This document shows positions 34,973 through 45,286 of a stretch of DNA of 64,000 bases, one piece after another (the stretch's first letter is position 1; each line of letters starts with the position of its first letter). A program made the translations under genes and the position numbers. The DNA is from Pedobacter lusitanus. Its GTDB lineage: Bacteria > Bacteroidota > Bacteroidia > Sphingobacteriales > Sphingobacteriaceae. The notes under the pieces are model-generated. The model was not told the DNA's origin. It saw nothing but the letters and a program-made list of their open reading frames with translations, and ran no database searches. The stretch lies in contig NZ_CP157278.1 of NCBI RefSeq assembly GCF_040026395.1, positions 2,542,001-2,606,000 on the forward strand, given 5' to 3'.

Positions 34973-36583
34973 ATGGATATCTTGTCTTACCTCTCAGAAC
35001 TTATTCAAACCCGTAAAGCTGTAGGAGTTTCCGGATTGGGAACTGTCTACAAAAAGAAATTACCGGGAAGGTATGATGCAGAAACGCATTCGTTTATACC
35101 TCCCAGTTATACTATTGACTTTACACCTGAAGTTAAGGAAGAGACTATATTAGCCGAATTCATCAGTAAAAAAAGAAATGTATCAATTGATACTGCCAAC
35201 TACTTTATTGATGAATTCAGCACTGGTATTCTGCAACAGCTGAATGATCAGCAGGAAGCAGATTTTGGTGAATTAGGCAAATTGTACAAAGCCGATGATG
35301 AACTTCGCTTCGAACCATCAGAGAAACTGAATTATGGTTTTGACTTTTATGGTTTACCTGTTGTAAAAGCAGAACAGGAACCTTCGGCTGAAGAGATTAT
35401 GCCCGAAACTCCGTCTGTCGAAGAAAATGCACATAGTCATATTGATGAAGTAATTCCTTTTGAAACTCCTTCGGTTGAAACACATTCAGAAGAAGAAGAA
35501 GATTCAACAGCAGAAGAAGTTGCTCCGGTTATTACCTTGCCTGCTGAGACTCCTGAAGAGCAGCCTGCTATTGAAACTGTATCCCCGGTTGAAATCCCTG
35601 TAACAGCAGAACATACCGAAACAACAGAAAAGCCTGAAGAAGAAATTGCAACTCCGGTAACTACTGCAGATACATCGGTTTCCCCACATCACACAGAGGC
35701 CCCTGCTGAACATATAGAGCAGGTGGAAGAACATCTGGTTATCCCTGAGGAAGAACCAGCTCCTATCCCTGTTAAAGAGCCTGCAATTGAAACTGTTGTT
35801 CCTGATCATGAAAACTTTATTCCTGACAGTCCTGTCCCTGCCCGTAAAGATGAAAAGCAACTTCGTGCAGAAATTGAAGCCCTGAATTTTTACAGATCCA
35901 AATCTCCTGTTACGAAGACTACTGTACCAGAACAGGAAGAAGTAATCTGGAACATAAAAGATAATACAAAAACTACTGAGCCTGCTCCTTTTTATAATAA
36001 AAACGAAGAGGTTTATACTCCGGAAGAAGAAGAGGAAGAAAAACCCAGATCAACACCATTATATCTGAAGATCATTCTTGGTTTGCTGATTCTGATTATT
36101 ATGATGATTGTTGCTTATATCGTTAAACCGGATTGGTTCAATGGCCTATTGGAAAACAGTCCTTTTAACACGCCAAAAACTGAGCAGCCTGTCAAACAGC
36201 CAATACAGGTAAGATATAAACCTGATTCAACCGCTACAGCTGATACGCTTAAAAAACCAGTACCTGCTGCAACAACACCGGCCAGTACCCCTGCTAATAA
36301 AAAAGATTCAGTCATTAAACAGACTGTAGTAAAAAGCAGTGATACAACTGTAACTTATGAAATTATTGGTGCTTCTATGCACGATCAGAAAGAAGCAGAC
36401 AAGTTCATTGAGCTGATGAAAAAAAGCGGTATTAACGCCAAAGTGGTTACCAATATGTCTGGCAGAAGACTAAAGATGAGTATTGCGACGTTAAAAGATG
36501 AAGAATCAGCCAAACTGGAATTGGAAAGATTAGCAAAAAAACTAAAGATACCCGGAATATACATTTATAAAAACAAACAATAA
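34973..36583 (+). CDS. HU-CCDC81-like and SPOR-domain inner-membrane protein
   Basis: This protein of about 536 residues starts at ATG 34973 (MDILSYLSELIQTRKAV). The first 130 residues resemble the two HU/IHF-like domains of the bacterial CCDC81 group (GVSGLGTVYKKKLPGRYDA; ADFGELGKLYKADDELRFEP). A long acidic, Pro/Glu/Thr-rich linker follows to about 360. One membrane segment lies at about 362-384 (LKIILGLLILIIMMIVAYIV). A Thr/Pro-rich stretch and a C-terminal SPOR domain (about 461-536) follow. The topology puts DNA-binding-like folds in the cytoplasm and a peptidoglycan-binding domain in the periplasm. Confidence 0.8.
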   Translation: MDILSYLSELIQTRKAVGVSGLGTVYKKKLPGRYDAETHSFIPPSYTIDFTPEVKEETILAEFISKKRNVSIDTANYFIDEFSTGILQQLNDQQEADFGELGKLYKADDELRFEPSEKLNYGFDFYGLPVVKAEQEPSAEEIMPETPSVEENAHSHIDEVIPFETPSVETHSEEEEDSTAEEVAPVITLPAETPEEQPAIETVSPVEIPVTAEHTETTEKPEEEIATPVTTADTSVSPHHTEAPAEHIEQVEEHLVIPEEEPAPIPVKEPAIETVVPDHENFIPDSPVPARKDEKQLRAEIEALNFYRSKSPVTKTTVPEQEEVIWNIKDNTKTTEPAPFYNKNEEVYTPEEEEEEKPRSTPLYLKIILGLLILIIMMIVAYIVKPDWFNGLLENSPFNTPKTEQPVKQPIQVRYKPDSTATADTLKKPVPAATTPASTPANKKDSVIKQTVVKSSDTTVTYEIIGASMHDQKEADKFIELMKKSGINAKVVTNMSGRRLKMSIATLKDEESAKLELERLAKKLKIPGIYIYKNKQ

Positions 36584-36585
36584 AT

Positions 36586-37296
36586 ATGATCACTTTGCTA
36601 CAGGTTGCTACAGATACAGTACACCAATTAACGGATAGCGCCAACCTCGCGAAACAGGCTGTAACTGCTGCACCTCCCGAACTTCATTTCTTTGATTTAT
36701 TAATGAAGGGTGGCTGGGTAATGCTCCCACTTGCATTTCTTGCTTTTGCTGGTCTGGTAATCTTCGTTGAACGTTATCTGACTATCAGAAAATCTTCAAA
36801 AACAGAATCTAATCTGATGCTTCAGATTAAACAATATATTCATGAAGGAAGACTGGAAAATGCAATAGCTTTATGTAGAAATACAAATTCCCCACTGGGA
36901 CGTATGCTGGAAAAAGGCTTAAAACGTATTGGCCGTCCTATCAAGGATATAGAAGCTGCAATTGAAAACGTTGGTAAACTGGAAGTATCTAAACTGGAGA
37001 AGAACATCAGTATTTTAGGTATTATTGCCGGTATTGCACCGATGCTTGGTTTCGTTGGAACTATTGTCGGAGTAATTACAATCTTCCATGATGTATCTGT
37101 AAAGGGTGCTATTGAAATCGGAACTATATCCGGTGGTTTATATACTAAAATGATTACTTCTGCTACAGGTCTGATTGTAGGTATTATTGCTTACGTTTTG
37201 TATCATATCCTGAATGCAATGGTAGAAAGAATCATCCTTAGAATGGAAACAGATGCATTAGAGTTTATTGATCTATTAGAGGAACCAGGTAAATAA
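36586..37296 (+). CDS. exbB: ExbB/TolQ/MotA-family proton channel
   Basis: This 236-residue inner-membrane protein has three membrane segments (about 45-66, 145-170 and 185-210). The family core is GIIAGIAPMLGFVGTIVGVI. With ExbD it would convert proton-motive force into mechanical work on a TonB-like protein. It starts 2 bases after the HU-SPOR gene and overlaps exbD by one base. Whether it serves TonB or a Tol-like function cannot be settled from sequence. Confidence 0.92.
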   Translation: MITLLQVATDTVHQLTDSANLAKQAVTAAPPELHFFDLLMKGGWVMLPLAFLAFAGLVIFVERYLTIRKSSKTESNLMLQIKQYIHEGRLENAIALCRNTNSPLGRMLEKGLKRIGRPIKDIEAAIENVGKLEVSKLEKNISILGIIAGIAPMLGFVGTIVGVITIFHDVSVKGAIEIGTISGGLYTKMITSATGLIVGIIAYVLYHILNAMVERIILRMETDALEFIDLLEEPGK

Positions 37297-37697
37297 TGAA
37301 TCTACGCAAAAGAAATAAAGGAACTGTCGAAGTACATACTTCTGCGCTGAATGACATCATGTTTTTCCTGATGTTGTTTTTCCTGCTGGCCTCTGCCGCA
37401 GTAAATCCGCAGGTAGTAAAACTACTTCTTCCACGTTCTGAATCCGGACAACAGTCTGCTGCACAGAAAACAGTGACTGTTTCTATCAATGACAATCTGA
37501 CTTATTTTGTAGAGAAACAACCGGTAACGCTGGATCATATGAAGGCAACCATTGAAACCTACCAGAAGGCTTCACCGGATCTGACCATAGTATTATATGT
37601 TGCCAGAGGAGTTTCCATAGAAAATACTATGGCAGTGTTTGATGTAGCCAATCAGTTGAAACTGAAAGTTGTATTAGCTGTAGAACCAAAAAAATAA
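37296..37697 (+). CDS. exbD: ExbD/TolR-family protein
   Basis: This 133-residue protein has a short basic N-terminus, one membrane segment with the conserved Asp (LNDIMFFLMLFFLLAS) and a periplasmic domain (VTLDHMKATIETY). It is the partner of ExbB in the proton channel. Its ATG overlaps the exbB stop and its stop overlaps the next ATG, so translation is coupled. Confidence 0.92.
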   Translation: MNLRKRNKGTVEVHTSALNDIMFFLMLFFLLASAAVNPQVVKLLLPRSESGQQSAAQKTVTVSINDNLTYFVEKQPVTLDHMKATIETYQKASPDLTIVLYVARGVSIENTMAVFDVANQLKLKVVLAVEPKK

Positions 37698-38518
37698 TGG
37701 CCTACTATAAAGAAGAAAATAATTATCCTAAAGCCGTAGCAATATCCACCGCCATCATGGCTGGTTTATTAATACTAAGCTTTTTTATTGCTATCGGGAC
37801 ATTCAAACCTGTGGAAGAAGCGGGTATGGGCGGAATGGTAGTGAATTATGGTACTTCTGTAGAAGGTATGGGTACTGATTATACCAGTATCGAAGAGCCT
37901 TCCGCTGATCCTAATGCCAATAAACAGCTTCCTGATAAAGTAGTTCCTGAAAAGCAGGTGACTCCGGTAAAATCTTCAGAAAGTACAGATAAGGAAATTG
38001 CTACACAGGACAATGAAGAAGCAGTAAGTATCAATACAAAAAAAACGAATAAACCTTCCACCCCTGCAGCCACAACCAAAGTTGTTGATAAACCAGCCAA
38101 ACCAACCGTAAACCAGAATGCACTTTACAAAGGTAAAGCGAATAAAGGTACAGGCCAGGGGGATGGTACAGGATCAACCCCAGGTAATCAGGGCTCTGTG
38201 AACGGAGATCCACTGGCTAATAATTATGGCGAAGGCGGTTCTGGTTTTGGAGGTACACCAATTGCTTTAAGACGTTTCACAAACCTGGTTACTCCACAGG
38301 ATAACGGACAGAAAACAGGAAAAATAGCTGTCCGGATCAGTATTAATAAACAAGGAATAGTTGTCGATGCTACTCCGGGAGTTAAAGGAACAACTTTACA
38401 GGACCTGGATCTTTGGGCTAAATGTAAAGCCGCTGTAATGGGTGCTCGTCTTAATCAGTCCGAATCAGCTCCCGATCTTCAGGTTGGTGTCGTAGTTTTC
38501 AATTTTAAAGTGAAATAA
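37697..38518 (+). CDS. TonB-like energy transducer
   Basis: This 273-residue protein has an N-terminal membrane anchor at about 14-36 (AVAISTAIMAGLLILSFFIA). A Pro/Lys/Thr-rich spacer (about 70-150) is followed by a Gly-rich stretch. A C-terminal domain (about 200-273) resembles TonB (GKIAVRISINKQGIVVDATP). It would span the periplasm and contact an outer-membrane partner, plausibly the barrel encoded four genes upstream. It starts on the exbD stop codon. Confidence 0.82.
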   Translation: MAYYKEENNYPKAVAISTAIMAGLLILSFFIAIGTFKPVEEAGMGGMVVNYGTSVEGMGTDYTSIEEPSADPNANKQLPDKVVPEKQVTPVKSSESTDKEIATQDNEEAVSINTKKTNKPSTPAATTKVVDKPAKPTVNQNALYKGKANKGTGQGDGTGSTPGNQGSVNGDPLANNYGEGGSGFGGTPIALRRFTNLVTPQDNGQKTGKIAVRISINKQGIVVDATPGVKGTTLQDLDLWAKCKAAVMGARLNQSESAPDLQVGVVVFNFKVK

Positions 38519-38558
38519 TTAGGTTTCTTTACTAATTTGCACCCTTAAAATCATTTCA

Positions 38559-39845
38559 ATGACTTATTCAGAAACCCTGGATTACCTGTACAGCAGGCTT
38601 CCTATGTTTACCCGTATCGGTGCAGCAGCAATGAAAAAAGATTTACACAATACAATCGTAATGTGTGAAAATCTCGGAAACCCGCAGAATAAATATAAGA
38701 CTATTCATGTAGGTGGTACAAATGGCAAAGGCTCAACTTCCCATATGCTGGCAGCTGTTCTGCAAAAAGCCGGTTATAAAACCGGATTATATACCTCTCC
38801 TCATTTAAAAGATTTCAGGGAACGAATCAGAGTCAACGGCGAAATGATGACAGAATCGTATGTCGTTGATTTTACTGCACAGCAAAAAGATCAGATTGAA
38901 GCTATCAGCCCCTCTTTTTTTGAAGTGACAGTGGCTATGGCATTTGCTTACTTTGCAGCAGAGAATGTTGATGTTGCTATTATTGAGGTAGGTCTTGGTG
39001 GCAGAAAGGACTCAACCAACATTATTCATCCGGAGCTTTCTGTAATTACCAATATCAGCATGGATCATATGAACATGCTTGGAGATACACTACAGGAAAT
39101 TGCAGGTCAGAAAGCAGGAATTATCAAACCCGGTATCCCTGTTGTTATAGGTGAAAAACAAGAAGAAACCGCACAGGTATTTATTGATGAAGCTATTGCA
39201 ACCTCAAGTAAACTTGTTTTTGCAAACAGTGAACTTCATGTCAGGGACACGAGCCGCAAAGGTATGCAGCTAATTACCTCTGTGTATACACAGGACAAAT
39301 GCTTATTTAAAGATCTTAAACTCGACCTTACCGGTTTCTATCAGCTAAAAAATGTCCTTACAGTAATTCAGTCAGTACTTACGCTGAATCAGAATGGATT
39401 TGATATTCCTGATACGGCCATCTATAGCGGCCTTGCCGATACAGCTAAAATTACCGGCTTACAGGGCAGATGGCAAACGCTAAGTGAAAGCCCGCTTGTG
39501 ATCTGCGATACAGGACATAATATAGCCGGTATCCAGGAAGTCCTGGAAAACATCAATGCCACCGAATATCACAATTTACATATCGTAATCGGGATGCTTA
39601 AAGATAAAGATATCACCAGTGTCCTTGAGCTCCTGCCTGTCCATGCGAAGTACTATTTCTGTCAGCCTGATCTGGAGAGAGCAATGCCAGCTGCTGAACT
39701 GGCAGAACAGGCGGCAAAATTTATGTTACAAGGCTCCGTTTTCGAAACTGTAACCTTAGCTTTGAATGCAGCCAGAAAGAGTGCAGAAGCCGACGATTTA
39801 ATCTTTGTAGGCGGCAGTACATTCGTAGTGGCCGAAGCACTTTAA
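38559..39845 (+). CDS. folC: Folylpolyglutamate / dihydrofolate synthase
   Basis: This 428-residue Mur-ligase-type enzyme adds glutamate to (dihydro)folates. The ATP loop VGGTNGKGSTSHML is at about 51-64. Other motifs are GLYTSPHLKDFRERI, EVGLGGRKDSTN and NISMDHMNMLGDT. It follows the TonB-like gene after 40 bases, so it may read through from that operon. Folate synthesis also involves pabB elsewhere in the window. Confidence 0.95.
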   Translation: MTYSETLDYLYSRLPMFTRIGAAAMKKDLHNTIVMCENLGNPQNKYKTIHVGGTNGKGSTSHMLAAVLQKAGYKTGLYTSPHLKDFRERIRVNGEMMTESYVVDFTAQQKDQIEAISPSFFEVTVAMAFAYFAAENVDVAIIEVGLGGRKDSTNIIHPELSVITNISMDHMNMLGDTLQEIAGQKAGIIKPGIPVVIGEKQEETAQVFIDEAIATSSKLVFANSELHVRDTSRKGMQLITSVYTQDKCLFKDLKLDLTGFYQLKNVLTVIQSVLTLNQNGFDIPDTAIYSGLADTAKITGLQGRWQTLSESPLVICDTGHNIAGIQEVLENINATEYHNLHIVIGMLKDKDITSVLELLPVHAKYYFCQPDLERAMPAAELAEQAAKFMLQGSVFETVTLALNAARKSAEADDLIFVGGSTFVVAEAL

Positions 39846-39873
39846 AATTTCATAACTAAATAATGAATGCTGA

Positions 39874-39912
39874 TGAAGCTTGCGTGAACTAAAAGGTTTC
39901 ATACAAGCTTCA
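39874..39912 (+). terminator. Possible terminator hairpin after folC
   Basis: Arms TGAAGCTTG (39874-39882) and CAAGCTTCA (39904-39912) are exact complements around a 21-base loop. There is no T run, so the role is uncertain. Confidence 0.4.
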
Positions 39913-39938
39913 TTACCGTTAAACCACAATTAGCACTG

Positions 39939-41597
39939 ATGAAAAAAACTTACTTGTTATTCACCGCACTTTGTTGTTTGTGCAGTGTGACTTTAGCACA
40001 AAAAAAAACAAAGAGTTCCGGGAACTACCCTGCATCCATTGACCGCCCAAAACTAGTTATCGGACTTGTAGTTGATCAAATGCGCTGGGACTACCTGTAC
40101 CGCTATTATGACAGATATTCCAACGGAGGTTTTAAACGTCTGATCAACGACGGATTTTCAGCTGAAAACACCTTTATTCCCTATACACCAACTTATACTG
40201 CTGTTGGTCACTCCAGCATTTATACCGGTTCTGTACCTGCAATCACAGGTATCGTTGGTAATGACTGGTATGATCCACAATTAAAAAGAGGCGTTTACTG
40301 TACCGAAGATACTTCGGTAGTTTCTGTGGGTTCAACTACCAGAGCAGGTATGATGTCACCTAAAAATCTACTGAGCAGTACAATCACTGATGAGCTGCGT
40401 CTGGCAACAAATTTCAGAGGTAAAGTAATTGGTATTTCATTAAAAGACCGTGGATCTATCCTGCCTGCTGGCCATACACCCAATGGTGCTTACTGGTATG
40501 ACGGACAAACAGGAGACTGGATTACCAGTACTTATTATATGAGTCAGTTGCCTGCCTGGGTACAAGACTATAATAAGCTGAAAATGGCCAACAAGTATTA
40601 CGACCAGAACTGGAATACGCTTTATCCTATTGAAAGCTATACACAAAGCACGGCTGATAATAAAGATTATGAAGGCAAAACCAGAGGTGAGCAAACACCA
40701 ACCTTCCCACATCCTTTAAAACTTTATGCAGGAAAAAACTATGATATGATCAGAAGTACTCCTTATGGAAATACAATCACTCTTGATCTTGCAAAAGTGG
40801 CTATCAAAGCAGAGGATTTAGGTAAGGATAATATCACAGATTTCCTGGCAGTAAGCTGCTCATCCACAGATTATATTGGTCATCAGTACGGACCTAATTC
40901 AATCGAGGCAGAAGATACCTATCTGCGTCTGGATAAAGATCTGGAAGATTTTTTCAGTTATCTGGATCAGACAGTTGGTAAAGGGAATTATCTGTTGTTT
41001 CTTTCTGCAGATCACGGTGCAGCACATGTTCCGGGTTTCATGAAAGAAAACAAACTGCCAGGTGGTGTAGTAGACGATAAAGCAATTGTTACCAGCCTGA
41101 ATACATTCCTGGAAAGTAAATTCAAGATTAAAAAACCTGTATTGTTAGCGATAAACAACCAGATTATCTTTAATCATGAAAACCCGGATTTCAAACAGGT
41201 TGACTTTACTGCAATGAAATCTGCTGCTATTGAATATCTCAGAACTCTTGAAGGATTTGCTGATGCTGTTGATTTAGCACGTATCTCAGAAAGCACATTA
41301 ACTGCTGTACAAAAGCAAATGATTACCAATGGCTACAATGCCCGTCGCAGTGGAGACATTTACTTCATCCTGCAACCAAACTGGTTTGACGGAGGAAAAA
41401 CCGGCACTACGCATGGAGCCTGGAATCCATATGATGCACACATTCCGCTGGTTTTTATGGGATGGAATGTTAAACCCGGAAAAACCAATCAGACACATCA
41501 TATGACAGATATTGCAGCAACACTGGCAGCCATGCTTCATATTCAAATGCCAAGCGGATGTATAGGGGAACCTATTACAGAGCTTACGCATCAATAA
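39939..41597 (+). CDS. pafA: PafA-like alkaline phosphatase
   Basis: This 552-residue exported enzyme has a signal peptide (YLLFTALCCLCSVTLAQ). It belongs to the alkaline phosphatase superfamily. The nucleophile is probably Thr87 in PTYTAVGHSSIYTG. The Lys and Arg that characterise PafA phosphate monoesterases are present in SLKDRGSILPAGH. Metal ligands are in SADHGAAHVPGF and GTTHGAWNPYDAHIP. It releases phosphate from monoesters in the periplasm. Confidence 0.9.
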   Translation: MKKTYLLFTALCCLCSVTLAQKKTKSSGNYPASIDRPKLVIGLVVDQMRWDYLYRYYDRYSNGGFKRLINDGFSAENTFIPYTPTYTAVGHSSIYTGSVPAITGIVGNDWYDPQLKRGVYCTEDTSVVSVGSTTRAGMMSPKNLLSSTITDELRLATNFRGKVIGISLKDRGSILPAGHTPNGAYWYDGQTGDWITSTYYMSQLPAWVQDYNKLKMANKYYDQNWNTLYPIESYTQSTADNKDYEGKTRGEQTPTFPHPLKLYAGKNYDMIRSTPYGNTITLDLAKVAIKAEDLGKDNITDFLAVSCSSTDYIGHQYGPNSIEAEDTYLRLDKDLEDFFSYLDQTVGKGNYLLFLSADHGAAHVPGFMKENKLPGGVVDDKAIVTSLNTFLESKFKIKKPVLLAINNQIIFNHENPDFKQVDFTAMKSAAIEYLRTLEGFADAVDLARISESTLTAVQKQMITNGYNARRSGDIYFILQPNWFDGGKTGTTHGAWNPYDAHIPLVFMGWNVKPGKTNQTHHMTDIAATLAAMLHIQMPSGCIGEPITELTHQ

Positions 41598-41600
41598 AAT

Positions 41601-41673
41601 AAAAAGACAAACGCTCTCCGTTCCCGTGCCTTTTTTCAAAGGCATGCATGTCCAGACAGGGTTTGTCTTTTTT
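41601..41673 (+). terminator. Structured 3' region of pafA with an outer terminator stem
   Basis: An outer 12-bp stem (41601-41612 with 41661-41672; AAAAAGACAAAC) ends in a T run. It encloses about 48 bases with an inner hairpin (TGCCTTT / AAAGGCA). It is larger than an ordinary terminator. Confidence 0.65.
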
Positions 41674-41788
41674 ATGTCCTGTAATTTTAAAATAGCTAAA
41701 AACAGCTCCTGTATTTTATTTTGACTTTCAATAATCAAACTTGCTATTTAGTTTTTATTACCTTTACTGACCAAATATAATTTCATTA

Positions 41789-44700
41789 ATGGAACCAATT
41801 AAGAGCTACGTCCCCAAACATAAGATTCGTTTTGTAACTGCAGCTGCCCTTTTTGACGGGCATGATGCAACCATAAATATTATGCGCCGTATTCTGCAGT
41901 CCACAGGAGCGGAAGTCATCCACCTTGGACATAACAGGTCTGTAGATGAAGTGGTGAATTGTGCCATTCAGGAAGATGTTCAGGGTATCGCCATGACCTC
42001 TTACCAGGGCGGACACATGGAATATTTCAAATATATGTATGATCTGCTCCAGGAGAGAGGGGCCACAAAGATTAAAATATTTGCAGGTGGTGGGGGTGTT
42101 ATTTTACCCATTGAAATTGAAGAATTACAGGCCTACGGCATCACAAGAATTTATTCTCCAGATGATGGCAGGAAAATGGGTTTGCAGGGTATGATTAATC
42201 ATATGCTTGAACAAACCGATTTTATTACCACTAAATCAATTACCAACGAGCTGGAAACAATCCCGCAGAAGGAAGTAAGAAGTATAGCTTCTGCCATCAC
42301 GGTTGCTGAAAATGATCCGGCAGGTGCACAGGCATTTGTAAATGAACTCAAAACACTAACCAGTAAAAGCCAGGCTCCGGTATTAGGTATTACAGGTACT
42401 GGTGGTTCCGGAAAATCATCACTCGTTGATGAACTGGTAAGACGTTTCCTGATGGAAGTTAAAGACAAAACACTGGCTATTATTTCTGTCGATCCTTCTA
42501 AAAGGAAAACTGGCGGTGCATTGCTTGGTGACCGTATCCGGATGAATGCGATTAACAATCCAAGGATCTACATGCGCTCTCTGGCTACAAGACAGGCAAA
42601 TTTAGCTTTATCAGTAAACGTACAGGAAAGTATAGATATCTGTAAAGCTGCAGGTTATGATATGATCATTGTAGAAACTTCAGGTATTGGCCAGTCTGAT
42701 ACTGAAATCACAGAACATTGTGATGTTTCTCTGTATGTAATGACCCCGGAATTTGGTGCTGCCACACAACTGGAGAAAATTGACATGCTTGATTTTGCTG
42801 ATCTGGTAGCTATTAATAAATTTGATAAACGCGGAGCACTGGATGCTTTGCGTGATGTGCGTAAACAATACAAAAGGAACCATAACCTGTTTGAAGCAAA
42901 AGATGATACCATCCCTGTATTTGGTACCATGGCTTCCCAGTTTAATGATCCGGGTATGAATAACCTGTTTACCGCCCTGATGTCTAAAATCAAAGAGAAA
43001 ACAGGAACGGACTTCAAAGCAAAAATGCTCATGACTGCCGGTCAGTCAGAAAAGATCTATATCATTCCACCAGACAGGTCCAGATATCTGGCAGAAATTG
43101 CAGAATCCAGTCAGGCTTATAATGAATGGGTAGAACTTCAAAGCAGTATAGCGAGAAAACTATATCAGCTTAAAGGTGTTCTCGATCTTTATGACGAAGA
43201 AAAACAAGCAAAAAAACAAGACTCAGCAGCATTAAAAACCTCCCTTCAGGACGTGTATAACCACCTTGAAGAACAACTGGATGGTCAATGCCGCAGGTTG
43301 CTCAGAGAATGGCCTGAAACCCTTCAAAAATACAAAGAAGAATATTTTGTTTATAAGGTCAGAGATAAGGAAATCAAACAGCCCCTGTTCTATGAATCTT
43401 TATCGCAACTAAAAATACCTAAGGTTTCTCTGCCAAGATATAAAGACTGGGGAGATATCCTCCGCTGGTTACTCACAGAAAATGTACCTGGTGAATTTCC
43501 ATATGCAGCAGGAGTATTCCCACTTAAACGGGATGGAGAAGATCCTACCAGAATGTTTGCCGGAGAAGGCGGACCAGAAAGAACCAATAAACGTTTTCAC
43601 TATGTTTCCCTGGGACAACCTGCACACCGTCTTTCAACAGCATTTGACTCCGTTACACTTTATGGCGAAGACCCGCATATCAGACCGGATATTTATGGCA
43701 AAATAGGTAACTCAGGGGTGAGTATTGCCACACTTGATGATGCCAAGAAACTCTATTCAGGTTTCGATCTGTGTGCTTCTTCTACCTCAGTGTCAATGAC
43801 GATCAATGGTCCCGCTCCTATGCTGCTGGGCTTTTTCATGAATGTTGCTATTGATCAGCAATGTGAAAAATATATTGTAGAACAAGGACTGGTCGAAGAA
43901 GTTAAAGAGAAGATAAACCAGATCTATAAGGAAAAGAAAATTAAAAAACCCGTTTACAACGGAACATTACCCGAAGGTAACAATGGGCTTGGTCTTTTAC
44001 TTTTAGGTGTTACCGGAGATCAGGTTTTACCAGCTGATGTTTATGCAAAAATCCGTGCTTACGCTATCAGTACCGTTCGCGGTACAGTTCAGGCAGATAT
44101 CCTAAAAGAAGATCAGGCACAAAATACCTGTATCTTCTCTACTGAATTCGCACTGAGAATGATGGGTGATATCCAGAAATACTTCATCGATGAAAAAGTA
44201 AGAAACTTCTACTCGGTTTCCATATCCGGTTACCATATCGCCGAAGCAGGAGCTAATCCTATATCACAGCTGGCTTTTACTTTAAGTAATGGATTTACTT
44301 TTGTTGAATACTATCTGAGCAGAGGAATGCATATTGATGATTTTGCACCCAATCTGTCTTTCTTCTTTTCAAACGGAATAGATCCTGAATACGCTGTAAT
44401 AGGCCGCGTAGCCAGACGTATCTGGGCTAAAGCGATCAAGAACAAGTACAAAGGTAATGATCGCTCACAGAAGCTTAAATACCATATTCAAACTTCCGGA
44501 AGATCATTGCATGCCCAGGAGATTGATTTCAATGATATCAGGACTACCCTGCAGGCACTATATGCTATCTATGATAATTGTAATTCACTGCATACCAATG
44601 CATATGATGAAGCTATTACCACACCGACAGAAGAATCGGTAAGAAGAGCTATGGCTATTCAACTGATTATAAACAGAGAACTGGGACTGGCGAAAAATGA

Positions 44701-45178
44701 AAACCCATTACAAGGTGCATTCATCATTGAAGACTTAACTGATCTGGTAGAAGAAGCTGTACTGGCTGAATTTAAGCGAATCAACGATCGTGGCGGTGTA
44801 TTGGGAGCTATGGAAACGATGTATCAGCGAGGTAAGATCCAGGAAGAAAGTTTGTATTACGAGACATTAAAACATTCAGGGGAATATCCTATTGTTGGGG
44901 TAAATACTTTCTTAAATAAAAATGGCTCACCAACTATTGTTCCCGGAGAAGTTATCCGTGCAACAGAGGAAGAAAAACAGTATCAGATTGAGGCTCTTGA
45001 TGAATTCCAGAAAAGAAATGCCGATCAGACTGTACAGGCATTAAAAGATCTGCAGAAAATTGCTGTTACAGGCGGTAATACATTTGAAGCTTTAATGGAA
45101 GCTTGTAAAATCTGTTCACTTGGACAAATTTCAAACGCGCTTTACGAAGTAGGTGGTCAGTACAGAAGAAATATGTAG
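41789..45178 (+). CDS. icmF: Fused isobutyryl-CoA mutase IcmF (B12-binding, G-protein, mutase)
   Basis: This 1129-residue adenosylcobalamin enzyme interconverts isobutyryl-CoA and butyryl-CoA or related acyl-CoAs. The B12-binding domain is at about 13-140 ([15 protein letters not shown]). A MeaB-like GTPase chaperone domain at about 190-415 has the P-loop GTGGSGKSS, plus [14 protein letters not shown]. The mutase barrel covers about 560-1100. Domain order is that of IcmF and not of MutA/MutB. It is a single-gene unit with its own terminator. Confidence 0.95.
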   Translation: MEPIKSYVPKHKIRFVTAAALFDGHDATINIMRRILQSTGAEVIHLGHNRSVDEVVNCAIQEDVQGIAMTSYQGGHMEYFKYMYDLLQERGATKIKIFAGGGGVILPIEIEELQAYGITRIYSPDDGRKMGLQGMINHMLEQTDFITTKSITNELETIPQKEVRSIASAITVAENDPAGAQAFVNELKTLTSKSQAPVLGITGTGGSGKSSLVDELVRRFLMEVKDKTLAIISVDPSKRKTGGALLGDRIRMNAINNPRIYMRSLATRQANLALSVNVQESIDICKAAGYDMIIVETSGIGQSDTEITEHCDVSLYVMTPEFGAATQLEKIDMLDFADLVAINKFDKRGALDALRDVRKQYKRNHNLFEAKDDTIPVFGTMASQFNDPGMNNLFTALMSKIKEKTGTDFKAKMLMTAGQSEKIYIIPPDRSRYLAEIAESSQAYNEWVELQSSIARKLYQLKGVLDLYDEEKQAKKQDSAALKTSLQDVYNHLEEQLDGQCRRLLREWPETLQKYKEEYFVYKVRDKEIKQPLFYESLSQLKIPKVSLPRYKDWGDILRWLLTENVPGEFPYAAGVFPLKRDGEDPTRMFAGEGGPERTNKRFHYVSLGQPAHRLSTAFDSVTLYGEDPHIRPDIYGKIGNSGVSIATLDDAKKLYSGFDLCASSTSVSMTINGPAPMLLGFFMNVAIDQQCEKYIVEQGLVEEVKEKINQIYKEKKIKKPVYNGTLPEGNNGLGLLLLGVTGDQVLPADVYAKIRAYAISTVRGTVQADILKEDQAQNTCIFSTEFALRMMGDIQKYFIDEKVRNFYSVSISGYHIAEAGANPISQLAFTLSNGFTFVEYYLSRGMHIDDFAPNLSFFFSNGIDPEYAVIGRVARRIWAKAIKNKYKGNDRSQKLKYHIQTSGRSLHAQEIDFNDIRTTLQALYAIYDNCNSLHTNAYDEAITTPTEESVRRAMAIQLIINRELGLAKNENPLQGAFIIEDLTDLVEEAVLAEFKRINDRGGVLGAMETMYQRGKIQEESLYYETLKHSGEYPIVGVNTFLNKNGSPTIVPGEVIRATEEEKQYQIEALDEFQKRNADQTVQALKDLQKIAVTGGNTFEALMEACKICSLGQISNALYEVGGQYRRNM

Positions 45179-45206
45179 ACTTCATTAAAACATTTGTCAG
45201 ATAAAC

Positions 45207-45256
45207 GGCGGAGAGTAATACCTGGATAATGGTATTATTCTCCGCCATTTATTTTT
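45207..45256 (+). terminator. Intrinsic terminator of icmF
   Basis: A 16-bp stem (45207-45222 / 45231-45246, one mismatch) with an 8-base loop is followed by ATTTATTTTT. The stem reads GGCGGAGA at its base. Confidence 0.85.
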
Positions 45257-45286
45257 GATCAGCATATTAGAAAATAAACTGACGAA

